Origin: Oligoflexales bacterium
Lineage (GTDB): Bacteria; Bdellovibrionota_B; Oligoflexia; Oligoflexales; JALZUQ01
DNA: 64,000 nucleotides
Assembly: GCA_023301565.1 (NCBI GenBank)
Contig: JALZUO010000028.1
Location: forward strand, 17,219 to 81,218
Reading direction: 5' to 3'
The position numbers and the translations under genes are program-made. The notes under the pieces were generated by a model. It had not been told where the DNA came from. It worked only from the letters and a program-made list of their open reading frames with translations, and made no database searches. Within the stretch, counting starts at the first letter, position 1, and each line of letters opens with the position of its first letter. Below, one piece after another: positions 45,253 to 55,291 of this stretch.

Positions 45253-46770
45253 CTACTTTGAAATAGCTAAAAATTGGTACTCGTCGCCACGCTCAATACG
45301 AATAAGACAGCTTTTGTGCTTTCGAGTCGCTGCATAGAAGTCCGATGGTTTAGTAACCTTGGTTCTTTTGCGGTTCACACGAACCTCTACAATGACATCT
45401 CCCTCGCGCAAACCAAAGCGTGAAGCAGCAGACCCAGGCGCTGCGGCACTTACAACAGCACCGGAAGCAGAACTGATGCGGTACTTAGATTTTAGCGCGC
45501 GGTTTACTGGGACCAATGAAAAGCCAAACCCTGAACCTTTACTCCCTGACTTCGAAGTCAATGTTTGTGGGTTGTCTGGGAAAGATTGAATTTTTAGCGA
45601 AAATGATTTTTGCTTGCCATCTCTGTAGGCCGAAACATCGACTCTGTCTCCAGGGTTTCGGAGGCCAACCTGGTTTGCCAGCTCGTTTGGTGAGCTGATG
45701 TTTTTGCCGCTCACCTGTGTGATTACATCGCCTTCTTTGATCCCGGCGCGCGCTGCAGGGCCCTTGCTCACGACCTGGGTTACCATCACACCTTTTTGCC
45801 CTTTTGGAAGCCCAAGGTGGCTAGTCATTTGCTCGTCCATGCTCTGCATGGTTACGCCGATATACCCGCGGTCTACCTTACCTTTGTTGATGAGCTGTGT
45901 AGCGATGCGGCGTGCAATGTTCGAAGGGACGGCAAAACCAATTCCATTATAGCCACCGGCTTGTGAAAAAATCGCAGTGTTTACACCGATGACTTTTCCA
46001 GCCATGTTGATCAGCGGTCCACCCGAGTTTCCGGGGTTGATGGCACTATCTGTTTGGATAAAGTTTCCTAGCTGGGTGAGCTTTAGGTTTCCGCGGCCAA
46101 GAGCCGAGATAACCCCAAAGGATATACTAGATTCAAGCCCAAACGGCGCTCCCAGTGCAAGCGAAAACTCGCCGACCTTAAGCGCGTCGCTATCAGCAAG
46201 TACCAGTGAAGACAACCCTTTGCGGTTGAACTTTTTCATCTTGATTTGAACGACGGCAATATCCGTGTTTTTATCTCTACCTACGACTTTTGCATCATAG
46301 CTCTCACCGTTTGCTAGTTTTAGGCTAATTTCATCTGCGCCTTCGACCACGTGGTTGTTCGTTATGACATAGCCCTGGTCTAAGTCGACAAAAAACCCAC
46401 TACCGATCCCACTTTTTTGTGGCTTGGGGTTGCTTTGCCGAGGGGATTGGTTTTGCAGCTCCGGAAACCAAAACTCAAAAGGGTTAAACTGTCCGCCATT
46501 TCCAAAAGGGTTGCGAACTACCTTGGCCACCGAAACAAAGACAATAGCAGACGATGTTTGGGCAGCGATTTCACTTACGCCCTGAGACATTTCCTGCAGT
46601 GCCGACACATTACTCGAATAACGCGCGGTGCTACTCGAAGAGCTTGGCAGTTTGTAGGCAAGCCCAAAGCTCGGCGCTAGGACAAGGCAGCAGAGTAGCG
46701 CCATGGATATCACCGCTAGACGCGGCGGTTTACAGAAGGTTTTAGTCGATGGGTTCTTTTGTTTGTTCAT
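45253..46770 (-). CDS. periplasmic serine endoprotease DegP/DegQ (Do family)
   Basis: 505 residues with a signal peptide (AVISMALLCCLVLAPSFG). Protease triad: His in ITNNHVVEG, Asp in KNTDIAVVQ, Ser in INPGNSGGPL. PDZ1 (GYIGVTMQSM, GPAARAGIKEGDVITQVSG) and PDZ2 (GSAASRFGLREGDVIVEV) follow. A linker of about 25 residues with GNGGQFNPFEFWFPE corresponds to the LA loop. Envelope quality control and protein folding stress. Its own unit, with the terminator at 45127-45186. Confidence 0.93.
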   Translation of the reverse strand: MNKQKNPSTKTFCKPPRLAVISMALLCCLVLAPSFGLAYKLPSSSSSTARYSSNVSALQEMSQGVSEIAAQTSSAIVFVSVAKVVRNPFGNGGQFNPFEFWFPELQNQSPRQSNPKPQKSGIGSGFFVDLDQGYVITNNHVVEGADEISLKLANGESYDAKVVGRDKNTDIAVVQIKMKKFNRKGLSSLVLADSDALKVGEFSLALGAPFGLESSISFGVISALGRGNLKLTQLGNFIQTDSAINPGNSGGPLINMAGKVIGVNTAIFSQAGGYNGIGFAVPSNIARRIATQLINKGKVDRGYIGVTMQSMDEQMTSHLGLPKGQKGVMVTQVVSKGPAARAGIKEGDVITQVSGKNISSPNELANQVGLRNPGDRVDVSAYRDGKQKSFSLKIQSFPDNPQTLTSKSGSKGSGFGFSLVPVNRALKSKYRISSASGAVVSAAAPGSAASRFGLREGDVIVEVRVNRKRTKVTKPSDFYAATRKHKSCLIRIERGDEYQFLAISK

Positions 46771-47026
46771 TTCAGCTCCAAAGTCTAGGTCTGTCCAGTT
46801 AGCTTCAGCTTAGTGTTTCTATTCTAAGAACTTGCTAAGAGATGGATAAGTTTAACCTAAGCTGTTACTGGCTGCCTTAGCGCCTGGCTTAGCGGCAAAA
46901 GATTGACGCAAAAAATCTAATTATTACAATTAGTTAAGCTCGGGATGGGCTGACCCTATAAAATGAAAAGTGATTTTTTTTTCAGCCCATAAAAAAACAA
47001 CAGACACGTAATAGAGGATTTGGAAT

Positions 47027-47740
47027 ATGTTGAAAAAGTTTTTGAAGTTCGCTTTGATCGTCACGCCACTGGTTGGCTGTGGGGAAGATGTTCCAGGTGC
47101 AGTCGCTTTTTCCGAGACGAGCCCCACAGATATTCACCGCCAGTACACGGTGAACTATGACGAGTCGACCGACGAGACCACCTATACGGCTGAGTTTTCA
47201 AAGCGCAGCGATGGCTCCAAGGTTTATATGCCCAACACGCGTAGCCTAAAAGCATCTGATACGTCTTTGGTCTCTGTCTATGGAGCCAAATCAGGCGTCT
47301 ATACTGCAAAGAGTGCGGCTGGATACAGGGAAGATGAAATTGAGTTTCGTTGGACAAACCATACCTCGACTATTGTTCCTGATTTTTTCCCTGCCCCTCA
47401 AGAGCTATCACCCGTGGAAAGCTCTATACGCTTTCGGCGAGGTCAAAACCTAGTGATCCGTCTGTTTGGTTATCCGCAGGATATGGTCGAAGAAGAGCTA
47501 GTAGGCGTCCTCGAAAATGGCGGAGAGTTTTACCTTCTGGCCTCTTCAGTAACAAACCGCCAAGCTGTTTTTAAGTGGGAAAACATACGAGATCACTTGA
47601 ACAACAACAACTGGTATTTTTATGTGGTCCGGGAGCGTGATATTAAACAAGCAGAAAACAAAGCCCTAGGACAGTACGGGACGGCAAATTATAAAAGTAT
47701 ATACCGTAGCCGGGCAGTCCCTGTCTCGCGGGCTCTATAA
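47027..47740 (+). CDS. lipoprotein of unknown function
   Basis: 237 residues with lipoprotein signal peptide ending in TPLVGC. The mature part is beta-rich and polar, with an arginine-rich segment (ESSIRFRRGQNLVIRLFGY) and no further Cys. GAGGATTTGG precedes the ATG. No family recognised. It converges with the membrane protein at 47757 with 16 bp between stops. Confidence 0.72.
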   Translation: MLKKFLKFALIVTPLVGCGEDVPGAVAFSETSPTDIHRQYTVNYDESTDETTYTAEFSKRSDGSKVYMPNTRSLKASDTSLVSVYGAKSGVYTAKSAAGYREDEIEFRWTNHTSTIVPDFFPAPQELSPVESSIRFRRGQNLVIRLFGYPQDMVEEELVGVLENGGEFYLLASSVTNRQAVFKWENIRDHLNNNNWYFYVVRERDIKQAENKALGQYGTANYKSIYRSRAVPVSRAL

Positions 47741-47756
47741 CCTTCGACCTTATAAA

Positions 47757-49370
47757 TTACTTTTTTGCCAGGCGGTGCTCTATAGCTGCCTGGCATTTTT
47801 TTAGCTCTTTTTTTGATTGGCTCTCAGGTGCTTCAGTGATGGCTTGTGCGATTTTGTTTTTAGAATCTATAAGTTTTTTCTCGATAAGTTGAAGGGCGTC
47901 TTTATAGTCGAGGTTAAAAAAGTGTAGAATAGTTGCTTCGAACTTGGCTATGTCTTTTACAATGCGCTCAGCTCCTCCACGAAACCCGTAGATGTCTGCA
48001 ATTTTGTGGCTAGCACTCCACAAGCTTCCACCGCAAACAACCAGCAGCAGCCCTTTGGCGGCGCCAATTTTTGCCAAAATCAAAACCCCACTACCAAGTG
48101 CAAGAGAGCTCAACAGCTTTACGATAGCTCCTTTTAGGCCTATGGCTGCAAGAAATGCCGGACCCAGCGTTAGGCCTAGGCCAGTAGCCAAAAAAGCCCC
48201 GCCGAGCCAATAGCCCAAAGACTTGATCTGCTTTCTGCTCATGAGGTCGTCGACAATTTCTTCATAGGAGCTTAGGGCTGCGCTAAACTTTTTTTGCGCA
48301 AACCCTGAGGTAGCAATAAACTGTAGCAAGCTGCGTCGGCCCACTGATTGATCAAAGTCGGAGGGTTTGGTCTGGTAGGTTTGTTGCTTTTGCGCTCTCT
48401 CTTCTGACTTTAGGTCAAAATAGGGCTGAAACAAGGCTGTTTCTAAATATAACATCCCCATTTTTTTATAACCCTGTGAGGTCAAACGGACGCACTCCTC
48501 TAGTAGGTGAGCTTCGTCCTCATCTAGGTTTTTTAAGATAGAGTTTTCACTGGTAGCGACGTCGCGCACCTTTTTTTGCAGAGACTTCCAAGAGGTGTAC
48601 CAAAGCATTTTAGCTTTCTTCTTGCTTGAATCTTGCTCTGTTTCAATGTCTTTACGCACAATCATCGCCTGCAGGCTGAGGAGCAGCCGAAGCTCTTCGG
48701 AGTCAATTTCAAACGGGTCGCCGTCTTTTTCAAGTCCGATGGCAAACTCTTCAATTCTTCTTTTTTGTATTTGCAGCTTTTCAGCTTTTCGGCCAAGCAT
48801 GAAAGAAACCGTCAAAAGAAGCATGCGCGGCAAGATGCCATAGAAAAACATGGTCCCCAAAACCCAGTTACGCCAGTGCAGGCGGCCGAGGTTTTGGTTG
48901 TCTTTGGGGTCTATGTTGATCGATGAGATCATGGTACTTGGATCAAACTCTATGCCCAATATTTGCAGAGGTGCTCCGAGGATAGAAATCATCGAGAAAA
49001 CAAGGTTTTCATGTAAAATTTCAGGGAATGTCGTTGCAAATTCAACCCCAACCACCTTGTGCAGGTATGTCCAGAGCAAAAGCAAGAAACTTCCGGTCAT
49101 ATACCCAGTAGAGGCTAGAAGTAAGGCTTTAGTCTTTTTTTGCTCAAGGCTTTTCCATCCCCACGCTACTCCGAATATAAGCGCCAACAAGGGGCCGGCA
49201 ACAAACAAGACAACAAAGGGCAAAAGCTGAAGATTTTTGGTTGCGACACCACCAAAGACGTAGCTTCCGCCGCAGCCAAGGGCAAAGCCTACAAAAAAGA
49301 AAACCAGCAAACCATAGGTTTCTACTTTTTTATATAACTGGTTTAAAAACAGTTTGCCTCTAAAAAACAA
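47757..49370 (-). CDS. inner-membrane protein, DUF2868-like N-terminal part
   Basis: 537 residues. Four membrane helices lie in the first 190 residues (about 19-39, 47-72, 82-103, 168-191) and a hydrophobic cluster near 390-460. The segment from TTFPEILHENLVFSMISILGAP to YGILPRMLLLT follows the layout I associate with DUF2868 proteins (a TFL-x-E segment, then l-x-x-P, then Y-x-x-lPR). The middle is a charged cytoplasmic helical region. It starts three bases after the stop of the peptidase/barrel gene, so the two are coupled. Function unknown; the DUF call is from memory and tentative. Confidence 0.5.
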   Translation of the reverse strand: MFFRGKLFLNQLYKKVETYGLLVFFFVGFALGCGGSYVFGGVATKNLQLLPFVVLFVAGPLLALIFGVAWGWKSLEQKKTKALLLASTGYMTGSFLLLLWTYLHKVVGVEFATTFPEILHENLVFSMISILGAPLQILGIEFDPSTMISSINIDPKDNQNLGRLHWRNWVLGTMFFYGILPRMLLLTVSFMLGRKAEKLQIQKRRIEEFAIGLEKDGDPFEIDSEELRLLLSLQAMIVRKDIETEQDSSKKKAKMLWYTSWKSLQKKVRDVATSENSILKNLDEDEAHLLEECVRLTSQGYKKMGMLYLETALFQPYFDLKSEERAQKQQTYQTKPSDFDQSVGRRSLLQFIATSGFAQKKFSAALSSYEEIVDDLMSRKQIKSLGYWLGGAFLATGLGLTLGPAFLAAIGLKGAIVKLLSSLALGSGVLILAKIGAAKGLLLVVCGGSLWSASHKIADIYGFRGGAERIVKDIAKFEATILHFFNLDYKDALQLIEKKLIDSKNKIAQAITEAPESQSKKELKKCQAAIEHRLAKK

Positions 49371-49373
49371 AGC

Positions 49374-52300
49374 CTATATCTCCAAAAAGTTATCAAAGCT
49401 AAAGTTGAGATAATAGTCATAGTTGTCTGATTCGAGGGCGCGGCCAGCACCAAGACCTAAGGAAAACTGTAGGCCTTTTGCTTCAAACTGCATATCAAGG
49501 CTGTGCCCGTGTGCCCATTCGAAACGGTTAAACGGAATATCCAGGGACTCTCCTGACCAGGCTCCGCCAAAGTTTACAAAGTTTGCTAGGTCGATTCTCT
49601 GGAGATAAAAGATGTATAACAGCTTATCCATATGTTTTACGATCGGAAACGAAAGGTTGAACTTTGTTCGAGCTTGGTTGTCACCGTATCTGGCGCTAAA
49701 CAAACCGCCAGGTGGGAGCTTTTCAAAGTAGTCTTTGGCTTCTAGGTGAAAGTTGTTGAAGCCTGACCCCTCGCCAGCCACAAAGGTTTTAAGTGGGCGA
49801 TAAAGTTGCCTCAACAAAAGCTGCTTGCTTCCTCTACTTCGAGAGTACTCCCAGCCGATATTCGTCGATACCCGGCCTAGTTTTGGCATGTAGATGGTCT
49901 GAGACAGGTTGAGGTTGTTGTAGACGAGTTCTTTATTAAGTTTATTAGGGCTAAAGGTAAACTGCCCAGCAGTTGAAAGGCTCCATCTGCCCATCCGAGC
50001 CAGGTGCGAGGTGCCAATGCCAAACTCGTGGTTTTTGCCGCTACGAAACCCAGCGTTTGTTTGCAGCTGTTCTTGGCTGTAAAACTTTCTGTCGTAAAAC
50101 CGGTAAGAAAGCGTAGTAGATATATTTAAGATAGGCTGCCAAGGCAGGCTTGCACTGATCCCTGCACTGGTGCTGTCAAAAAAAGACGCTATTAATTGCT
50201 GGGTGCCGTCTGCTTGCCTGCCAATAAAGGCCCCGTTGAAGGCAATGGTTTTGCGGGCATTGATAGACCACAGTGGCCAAAACCTTGTCGAACGAACCGT
50301 AAGGTCTACGTCTGGGAACTCGGAGGTGAGGCCCCAAAGAGCGCTTAGGCGCAACTCTTCGTTTTGACTAAAGTCCATAAGTGGCATCGAAAGTACCCCT
50401 ATACTGATTCCTTCGGGGTCGGCTCCAACCCAAGGGGAGGTAGCTCCGTGCTTTAGGCGGTATTTTGCTTTTCGTGTGGGTACGATGGATATCGATTCAG
50501 GGCGGCTAAGCTCTGCTTCTTTGCCTGTAAGTGCAGGGCTGTTTTGTACTTGCCAGAGGTCGGCGCCTTGAATTGCTGCAGCAAAGCTAGCGGGCTTTTT
50601 TTGGTTCATGGCAAAAAGTAGAGGAGAGCTATGCCGGCTAGTGGTGTCGCATTTTTTTAGTTTTTGGGATGCGCGTCTTTCCACCAGAAGACCCGAAGAG
50701 TATAGGTTGGAAATCTGCACGGCAAAGTTGTCGTTTCCTAGTGCGAAGACGCGCTGCGGAAGTTCGGCATACCAGATCTGCCCTAAGCAGTTACCTTTTA
50801 AATCATATTTTTGAAGTTGACGGTGGGACCTTCCGGCTGTAATCACCCAGAGGCTACCTTTGCTTGTGGCTACACTAATGGGTTTTTGGCTAAAGACCTT
50901 TGGGTGCTGCAGGACTCTTTTTCGTTTGAGCGTGAATGCTTTTATTTTGTAGTGGTCACCTTTTAGTGTCTGGTTGCGCTCTGAAAACCAGAGGTGGGTT
51001 GCGCCTTTTCGTTTTTTTGAAACCGAAGTGCCAAGGTAAGATATGGTTGCAGGAAGTCTTGTTTCGTTTGTACATGTGACGTTTTGATCGCTAAACTCAC
51101 CGCTTGTCCAGTTTTTGTCTTGCACAAAGCAAATCCTGCTGTTTTGGGTTTCGTGCTCTATCCAGACAAAGCCATCTGCATACTCGGATACATGCTGAAT
51201 TCGAGCTTCTCGGGTGATAGTTTTTTTGTACTTAACGTCCTGGCTGCCTTTGACCCAAAACTCGTAGGCAGCTTCTTTTCTGAACCGCTGTTTTATCCGT
51301 ACCTGTAATGGCACAAAGTCTTTGCGCGCAATAAATGTATGCGTAAGTGTTTTTTTGTTGCGAGACTTTCTTTTGATGGTGGGTTGTTGCGGGTTTAGCC
51401 ATCCGCCGCCACTATCTTTTGTAAGCTTAAAACGCCCAAGCCAGCTTTCTTTGCGGCTCATGGTTAGGTAGCCAAGCTTTGTATCAAAGCTTTGGTAGAC
51501 TTTTAGGTTTCCCAAGGGGGCTGCCTTCTTGCTTGCTACGGCAGGGATAAAGCGAAGCGGGGCTTTGCTGCTTTTTTCCCAGTGTTTTTTGGCGCGGGCC
51601 TTGTAGCTTTCAAACGCTTTTCTTGTGCTTTTATTCGTGTACTTTTTGCTGAGTGCATCCATGGGAGTATTGCCAACAATAGGAACAAGGGACCACATGA
51701 GGTGCCAGGGCATGGTGTACTTGCGGTATTTTCGGTGGATGTCGCCCAGGTTTGTTTCTTTGCTCTTTGCAAACCCCTGGCGCATAAGGTCATGCATAAA
51801 CATACCAGATAGCCCGTAGCCAACCTGGGTGTGGGTATGCCCGCTGTACAAACTGTGTAGACCATCAAAACTAGGCCAGTTTTTGCTCAAAGCAGCCATG
51901 CGTTCGGCCGAAGCCGCCAGGTCAGAGCCTTGGCTTTGTGAAAGTAGTTCTGCTAGGCCTTCGATCCACCAGTTAGCCATCCAAGGCAGATGTAAATAAA
52001 GGGCGCTTGCTGAGCCAGCATACTGGTAAAAACGATACATCTGGTCATGAGTGTATTCATGCCAGAATAGATCTCTATCACCTTGACCTAAGGTTTGGAG
52101 TTCAATGTTTCTAGTGACAAAGTTTGCAAACGAGGCATTTGATGAGGCTGCCGAGCTGACGACGGTAAGCCTTTTGTCCTTTTTGAGGTCAAACCATGCT
52201 TCCATAAACGGCCTTGCAGCCTCTAAAGAGTTTATGATCATGGCAGCTTCTTGCGGGGTTCTCCGGTCATGGTAGATCAAAAAATTATCTGAGCGGGTTT

Positions 52301-52430
52301 CGTCGTAGCGTAGTTTGTCTTGGTGCATTCCAAAACCTATAGGGAGCGCTTGGGCACCACTGCCTATACAAAGCAACAGTGGAAGTGCGATGTTGCGGAT
52401 CATATAAAAGGCGTTCTCACATAGTGTCAT
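49374..52430 (-). CDS. exported gluzincin-type peptidase fused to an outer-membrane beta-barrel
   Basis: 1018 residues with signal peptide (IALPLLLCIG, cleavage near AQA). Zinc-peptidase centre: H124-E-Y-T-H128, then WWIEGLAEL with E157 as the likely third ligand, the gluzincin pattern of peptidase MA-like families. Residues about 290-680 are beta-rich with repeated strand-turn units, perhaps a propeller. From about 690 to the end the sequence alternates polar/aromatic strands and closes with SFDNFLEI, an outer-membrane barrel pattern. So a cell-surface or periplasm-facing protease anchored by its own barrel is predicted. AAGG precedes the first ATG. Confidence 0.68.
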   Translation of the reverse strand: MTLCENAFYMIRNIALPLLLCIGSGAQALPIGFGMHQDKLRYDETRSDNFLIYHDRRTPQEAAMIINSLEAARPFMEAWFDLKKDKRLTVVSSAASSNASFANFVTRNIELQTLGQGDRDLFWHEYTHDQMYRFYQYAGSASALYLHLPWMANWWIEGLAELLSQSQGSDLAASAERMAALSKNWPSFDGLHSLYSGHTHTQVGYGLSGMFMHDLMRQGFAKSKETNLGDIHRKYRKYTMPWHLMWSLVPIVGNTPMDALSKKYTNKSTRKAFESYKARAKKHWEKSSKAPLRFIPAVASKKAAPLGNLKVYQSFDTKLGYLTMSRKESWLGRFKLTKDSGGGWLNPQQPTIKRKSRNKKTLTHTFIARKDFVPLQVRIKQRFRKEAAYEFWVKGSQDVKYKKTITREARIQHVSEYADGFVWIEHETQNSRICFVQDKNWTSGEFSDQNVTCTNETRLPATISYLGTSVSKKRKGATHLWFSERNQTLKGDHYKIKAFTLKRKRVLQHPKVFSQKPISVATSKGSLWVITAGRSHRQLQKYDLKGNCLGQIWYAELPQRVFALGNDNFAVQISNLYSSGLLVERRASQKLKKCDTTSRHSSPLLFAMNQKKPASFAAAIQGADLWQVQNSPALTGKEAELSRPESISIVPTRKAKYRLKHGATSPWVGADPEGISIGVLSMPLMDFSQNEELRLSALWGLTSEFPDVDLTVRSTRFWPLWSINARKTIAFNGAFIGRQADGTQQLIASFFDSTSAGISASLPWQPILNISTTLSYRFYDRKFYSQEQLQTNAGFRSGKNHEFGIGTSHLARMGRWSLSTAGQFTFSPNKLNKELVYNNLNLSQTIYMPKLGRVSTNIGWEYSRSRGSKQLLLRQLYRPLKTFVAGEGSGFNNFHLEAKDYFEKLPPGGLFSARYGDNQARTKFNLSFPIVKHMDKLLYIFYLQRIDLANFVNFGGAWSGESLDIPFNRFEWAHGHSLDMQFEAKGLQFSLGLGAGRALESDNYDYYLNFSFDNFLEI

Positions 52431-52579
52431 AGCAAACCTTATTTTGGAGCTGATGGGTTATTTCAGGTTTATGCTACTGAAATTCATCCAGAATTGCTAA
52501 AATAAAAGACAAGTTTTTATTTTTTCACCATCTCTTTATTCGGTATACCTTGCCGTCTTTTTTCCGGGAGGATTGATAA

Positions 52580-53896
52580 ATGCCATTAGCGAAAGATAGC
52601 TTGAACGAGTCGCAACTCAAAGACTTTCAGGATCGGTTTGTGCCCCAAGCAGAAACTGTGAACGAGTACCTTGGAACCCTTACGGGGAGCGCTAAAGAAG
52701 CTTATCAGCTAACTAAATTGACCTTTCAAAACCTGCTTAGCGACTTTCACCGTACCAATGAGCAAGAAAGCGCCAAACTTGTATGCCTTGAAAGGGCAAC
52801 CGAAGCTTTTTTTAAAGCGAAACCAGAAAGCTCAGGAATACTTTCAAAGTTGAGCCCTAAGGAAAAGGTTTCCGTTGTATTGACCGAGTGTTTTGGTGTT
52901 TCTGTGCAAGAGATTGCAGAAATGCTTAGTTGCGAGCTAGTGACTTCTCGGGCTTTATTAGCTTCTGGGCGTAAGTCACTTATGAGCGGTAGTTTGAAGC
53001 ATGGCAGTGAAAAGGAAAAAAGCCTAGTTATAGGTTATATGAGTGATTATCTGGGCGAGGAAATTCCAGATAAAAAGCTTTTGAACTTCAAAAAAGCGTT
53101 GAGTGTTGTCGAAGGAGAAAAGCCTTCTTCTGAGGACTTAGAAGATTCGCCTGTCGTTCAGGCATTTATAAAAATGCGTTATGAGCTCGATGCAGTGCGT
53201 GCAAAATTTGCCTTAGATCTGGATCAAATTGAAAGCATTCAAATTTTAGCTGAAGAGCCCAAATCAATCCTTGCCCGAGAGCATAAGGCTCTAGAAATAC
53301 TTGGTGTAGCAGAGTCGAAACAGCTTTTGCTGCGCTGGCTTCTTGCTATTATTATTCTTGTCGGAGTTGGCTGCGTTCTTCTGTTAGGGCAATCAAGGAT
53401 TGAGCAAAGTACAAAAGATTTTGACCCGCTTTTGTATCTAGGTAACGAAACCGAAGCGTTTGAGTATGACTACCGAAACCGCTTGGACTTTCCTGTGCGA
53501 GGAATTGAAGAAGTTTACAACTTTTTAAAGACAAGAAAACAAGTACTAGGTCACAACCCTGTTGTACTAAGTCCTCCGATCGCTGGTGTGAACGTGCTAG
53601 GGGCATCAGTGCTTGATTATGACCCGCGTAAAGTTTCGGCCGTGCTCTATCTGGACGAGCGATCTCTTGACCTTGCAGATTCTGGCCCCGAAGTGGTCGC
53701 ACTTTATTGCTATGACGGTAATTTCAAAAGTCTGGAAAAAGCCCCCCAAACCAATAAAAACGGTCAAACCTTTCAGAGCTATACCAGTAAAAGATTTAAT
53801 ATGGTTGCTTTTGAAAATGGTGAAGAAACTATTTGCATGCTTATGGGCCGGATGTCCGGTGCTGATTTGCTGAAGATGGCAAGCCAGCGCTACTAG
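52580..53896 (+). CDS. membrane protein with sigma-region-4-like N-terminal domain
   Basis: 438 residues, GGGAGG before the ATG. Residues about 88-135 (LSPKEKVSVVLTECFGVSVQEIAEML ... ALLASGRKSL) match sigma-70 region 4 of ECF factors, including the helix-turn-helix. The stretch before it is helical and could be a degenerate region 2. Then YMSDYLGEEIPDKKLLNF recalls anti-sigma N-termini, one membrane helix follows (LLRWLLAIIILVGVGCVLLL, about 249-270), and a 165-residue exported domain. This would be sigma and anti-sigma functions in one chain. Whether it still binds polymerase or DNA is unknown. Confidence 0.6.
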   Translation: MPLAKDSLNESQLKDFQDRFVPQAETVNEYLGTLTGSAKEAYQLTKLTFQNLLSDFHRTNEQESAKLVCLERATEAFFKAKPESSGILSKLSPKEKVSVVLTECFGVSVQEIAEMLSCELVTSRALLASGRKSLMSGSLKHGSEKEKSLVIGYMSDYLGEEIPDKKLLNFKKALSVVEGEKPSSEDLEDSPVVQAFIKMRYELDAVRAKFALDLDQIESIQILAEEPKSILAREHKALEILGVAESKQLLLRWLLAIIILVGVGCVLLLGQSRIEQSTKDFDPLLYLGNETEAFEYDYRNRLDFPVRGIEEVYNFLKTRKQVLGHNPVVLSPPIAGVNVLGASVLDYDPRKVSAVLYLDERSLDLADSGPEVVALYCYDGNFKSLEKAPQTNKNGQTFQSYTSKRFNMVAFENGEETICMLMGRMSGADLLKMASQRY

Positions 53897-54005
53897 CCTT
53901 GATGCGTGGGTGAGTGGCTCAAATGTTTAGGCGGCGGCACTGCTGAGTTTTACCTTCTTCCAGTAGGGGCGCTTCTAAGAAAGCTTTCCGCTATTTATCC
54001 TTTGG

Positions 54006-54950
54006 TTAAGGCGTCGAGATATAGTCACTCATCAAGTCTTTCTCTGTAAGGTTGGCCGAGTAGAACTCAAACCCACGTAGCTTACTTTCGTAAATGACCT
54101 GTAGCTTTTGATTGCCAGAAGGGTTGGTCGTTGGCACACGTAGTACCACGGATTTGTAGCTAGAAGTATGCTCAGGTGCCAGGTTTTGTGATTCAAACCT
54201 TAAAATTGCTGGGGAGTTCTTTACCGTTAGGTCCTGGGTTGAGAGCTTTAAAGCAATAGGGGTAGTGTCCCCGATCTTTTTGACCCAAGCTTGCCCCAAA
54301 AACCTTGAGTAAGACAATACTTCCACCGAACCGTTCGTGTTAGTCCCTGTGATTTGCAGCCTTGGGAAAAAGTGTTGACGTTGACTATTGTTGTTTGCGG
54401 CACCTGCAAAGTTTGCGTCCCTATGTGTAGATTGGGCGTATGCTCCATCAGCAGCTAGAAACCCAGAATAGTAGGCGACGGGCTTGGTAGATGCCCACTC
54501 ATTTAATTTCATATAGCGAACAAGGCTAGAACGCCCTGTTCCATTAGCTACCTCTAGCGTCCAGTGGTTTGCCTCAAAGGTAGGCCCACTATTTTGCTGG
54601 CTATAGGTTTGGTATAGGTTGCTTCTATATTTTAGGCTGTCCGAGCCAATTCCATGAAAATTCAAGGTGATTCTATGATTAAGCAGAACTCCATTTTGCT
54701 TACGACCCTCGATATCTCTAGGTTTATCTAAGGTTTCTAGGTCGATGACATGCTTGCCATTTCTGTAACCCATAAAGGTGACTTTGACTTTATTCTCTTG
54801 TTTTATAAATGTGCGAACAGAGGCTTTAGCCAGATTGCTCAAGGTGAATTGGCCCGAACCTTGTACTTCTTTGACAGACGAATACGTAGACGTCTTGCAA
54901 GAAATTGGGATCATTGCCGTCAACATAAGTAGTAGAATGAATTTGATCAT
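54006..54950 (-). CDS. lipoprotein of unknown function
   Basis: 314 residues with signal peptide and lipobox IPISC, then a Ser/Thr-rich linker. The mature region is beta-rich with repeated Asn/Ser turns and appears to hold two similar sandwich-like halves; no active-site motif is visible. No family recognised. It is divergent from the Cys-rich lipoprotein gene at 55292. Confidence 0.72.
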   Translation of the reverse strand: MIKFILLLMLTAMIPISCKTSTYSSVKEVQGSGQFTLSNLAKASVRTFIKQENKVKVTFMGYRNGKHVIDLETLDKPRDIEGRKQNGVLLNHRITLNFHGIGSDSLKYRSNLYQTYSQQNSGPTFEANHWTLEVANGTGRSSLVRYMKLNEWASTKPVAYYSGFLAADGAYAQSTHRDANFAGAANNNSQRQHFFPRLQITGTNTNGSVEVLSYSRFLGQAWVKKIGDTTPIALKLSTQDLTVKNSPAILRFESQNLAPEHTSSYKSVVLRVPTTNPSGNQKLQVIYESKLRGFEFYSANLTEKDLMSDYISTP

Positions 54951-55291
54951 TATTTTTTTCCCTAAATTTTATTCTTTACCTTGTAAGAAGATTATAGCCT
55001 ACTTCGGCTGAAGTAAGAGGCTTTGGTGTCAAAAAATCGGTTAGCTGACAACTTTTTAGTTACTTCGCTTAGTTTGACGATACCAAACAAAAACCATTTT
55101 CCTTCTTAAAATCACCATAATAACAGACCCTTGGAGTTATTTTGCTAATCCCTTGACAAGGTGGCCTATTCGGGCATCACCCTTGCAAACTTGTGTACAG
55201 AGGCGATACCAGCCTTTGCTCATTGAAGCAGTGTGTGGAAGTTGAAATTAGTTGTTGTTCAAGTGTGGACGAAGAAATGGAGATCAAGAAT
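54951..55291. other. divergent intergenic region
   Basis: About 340 bp between two lipoprotein genes. ACTTC-GGCT-GAAGT forms a small hairpin near 55000. A TTGACA occurs at about 55153 without a matching -10; TTGCAA with GATACC at 16-base spacing near 55184-55211 is a weaker alternative for the downstream gene. No ORF with a start signal. Confidence 0.4.
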
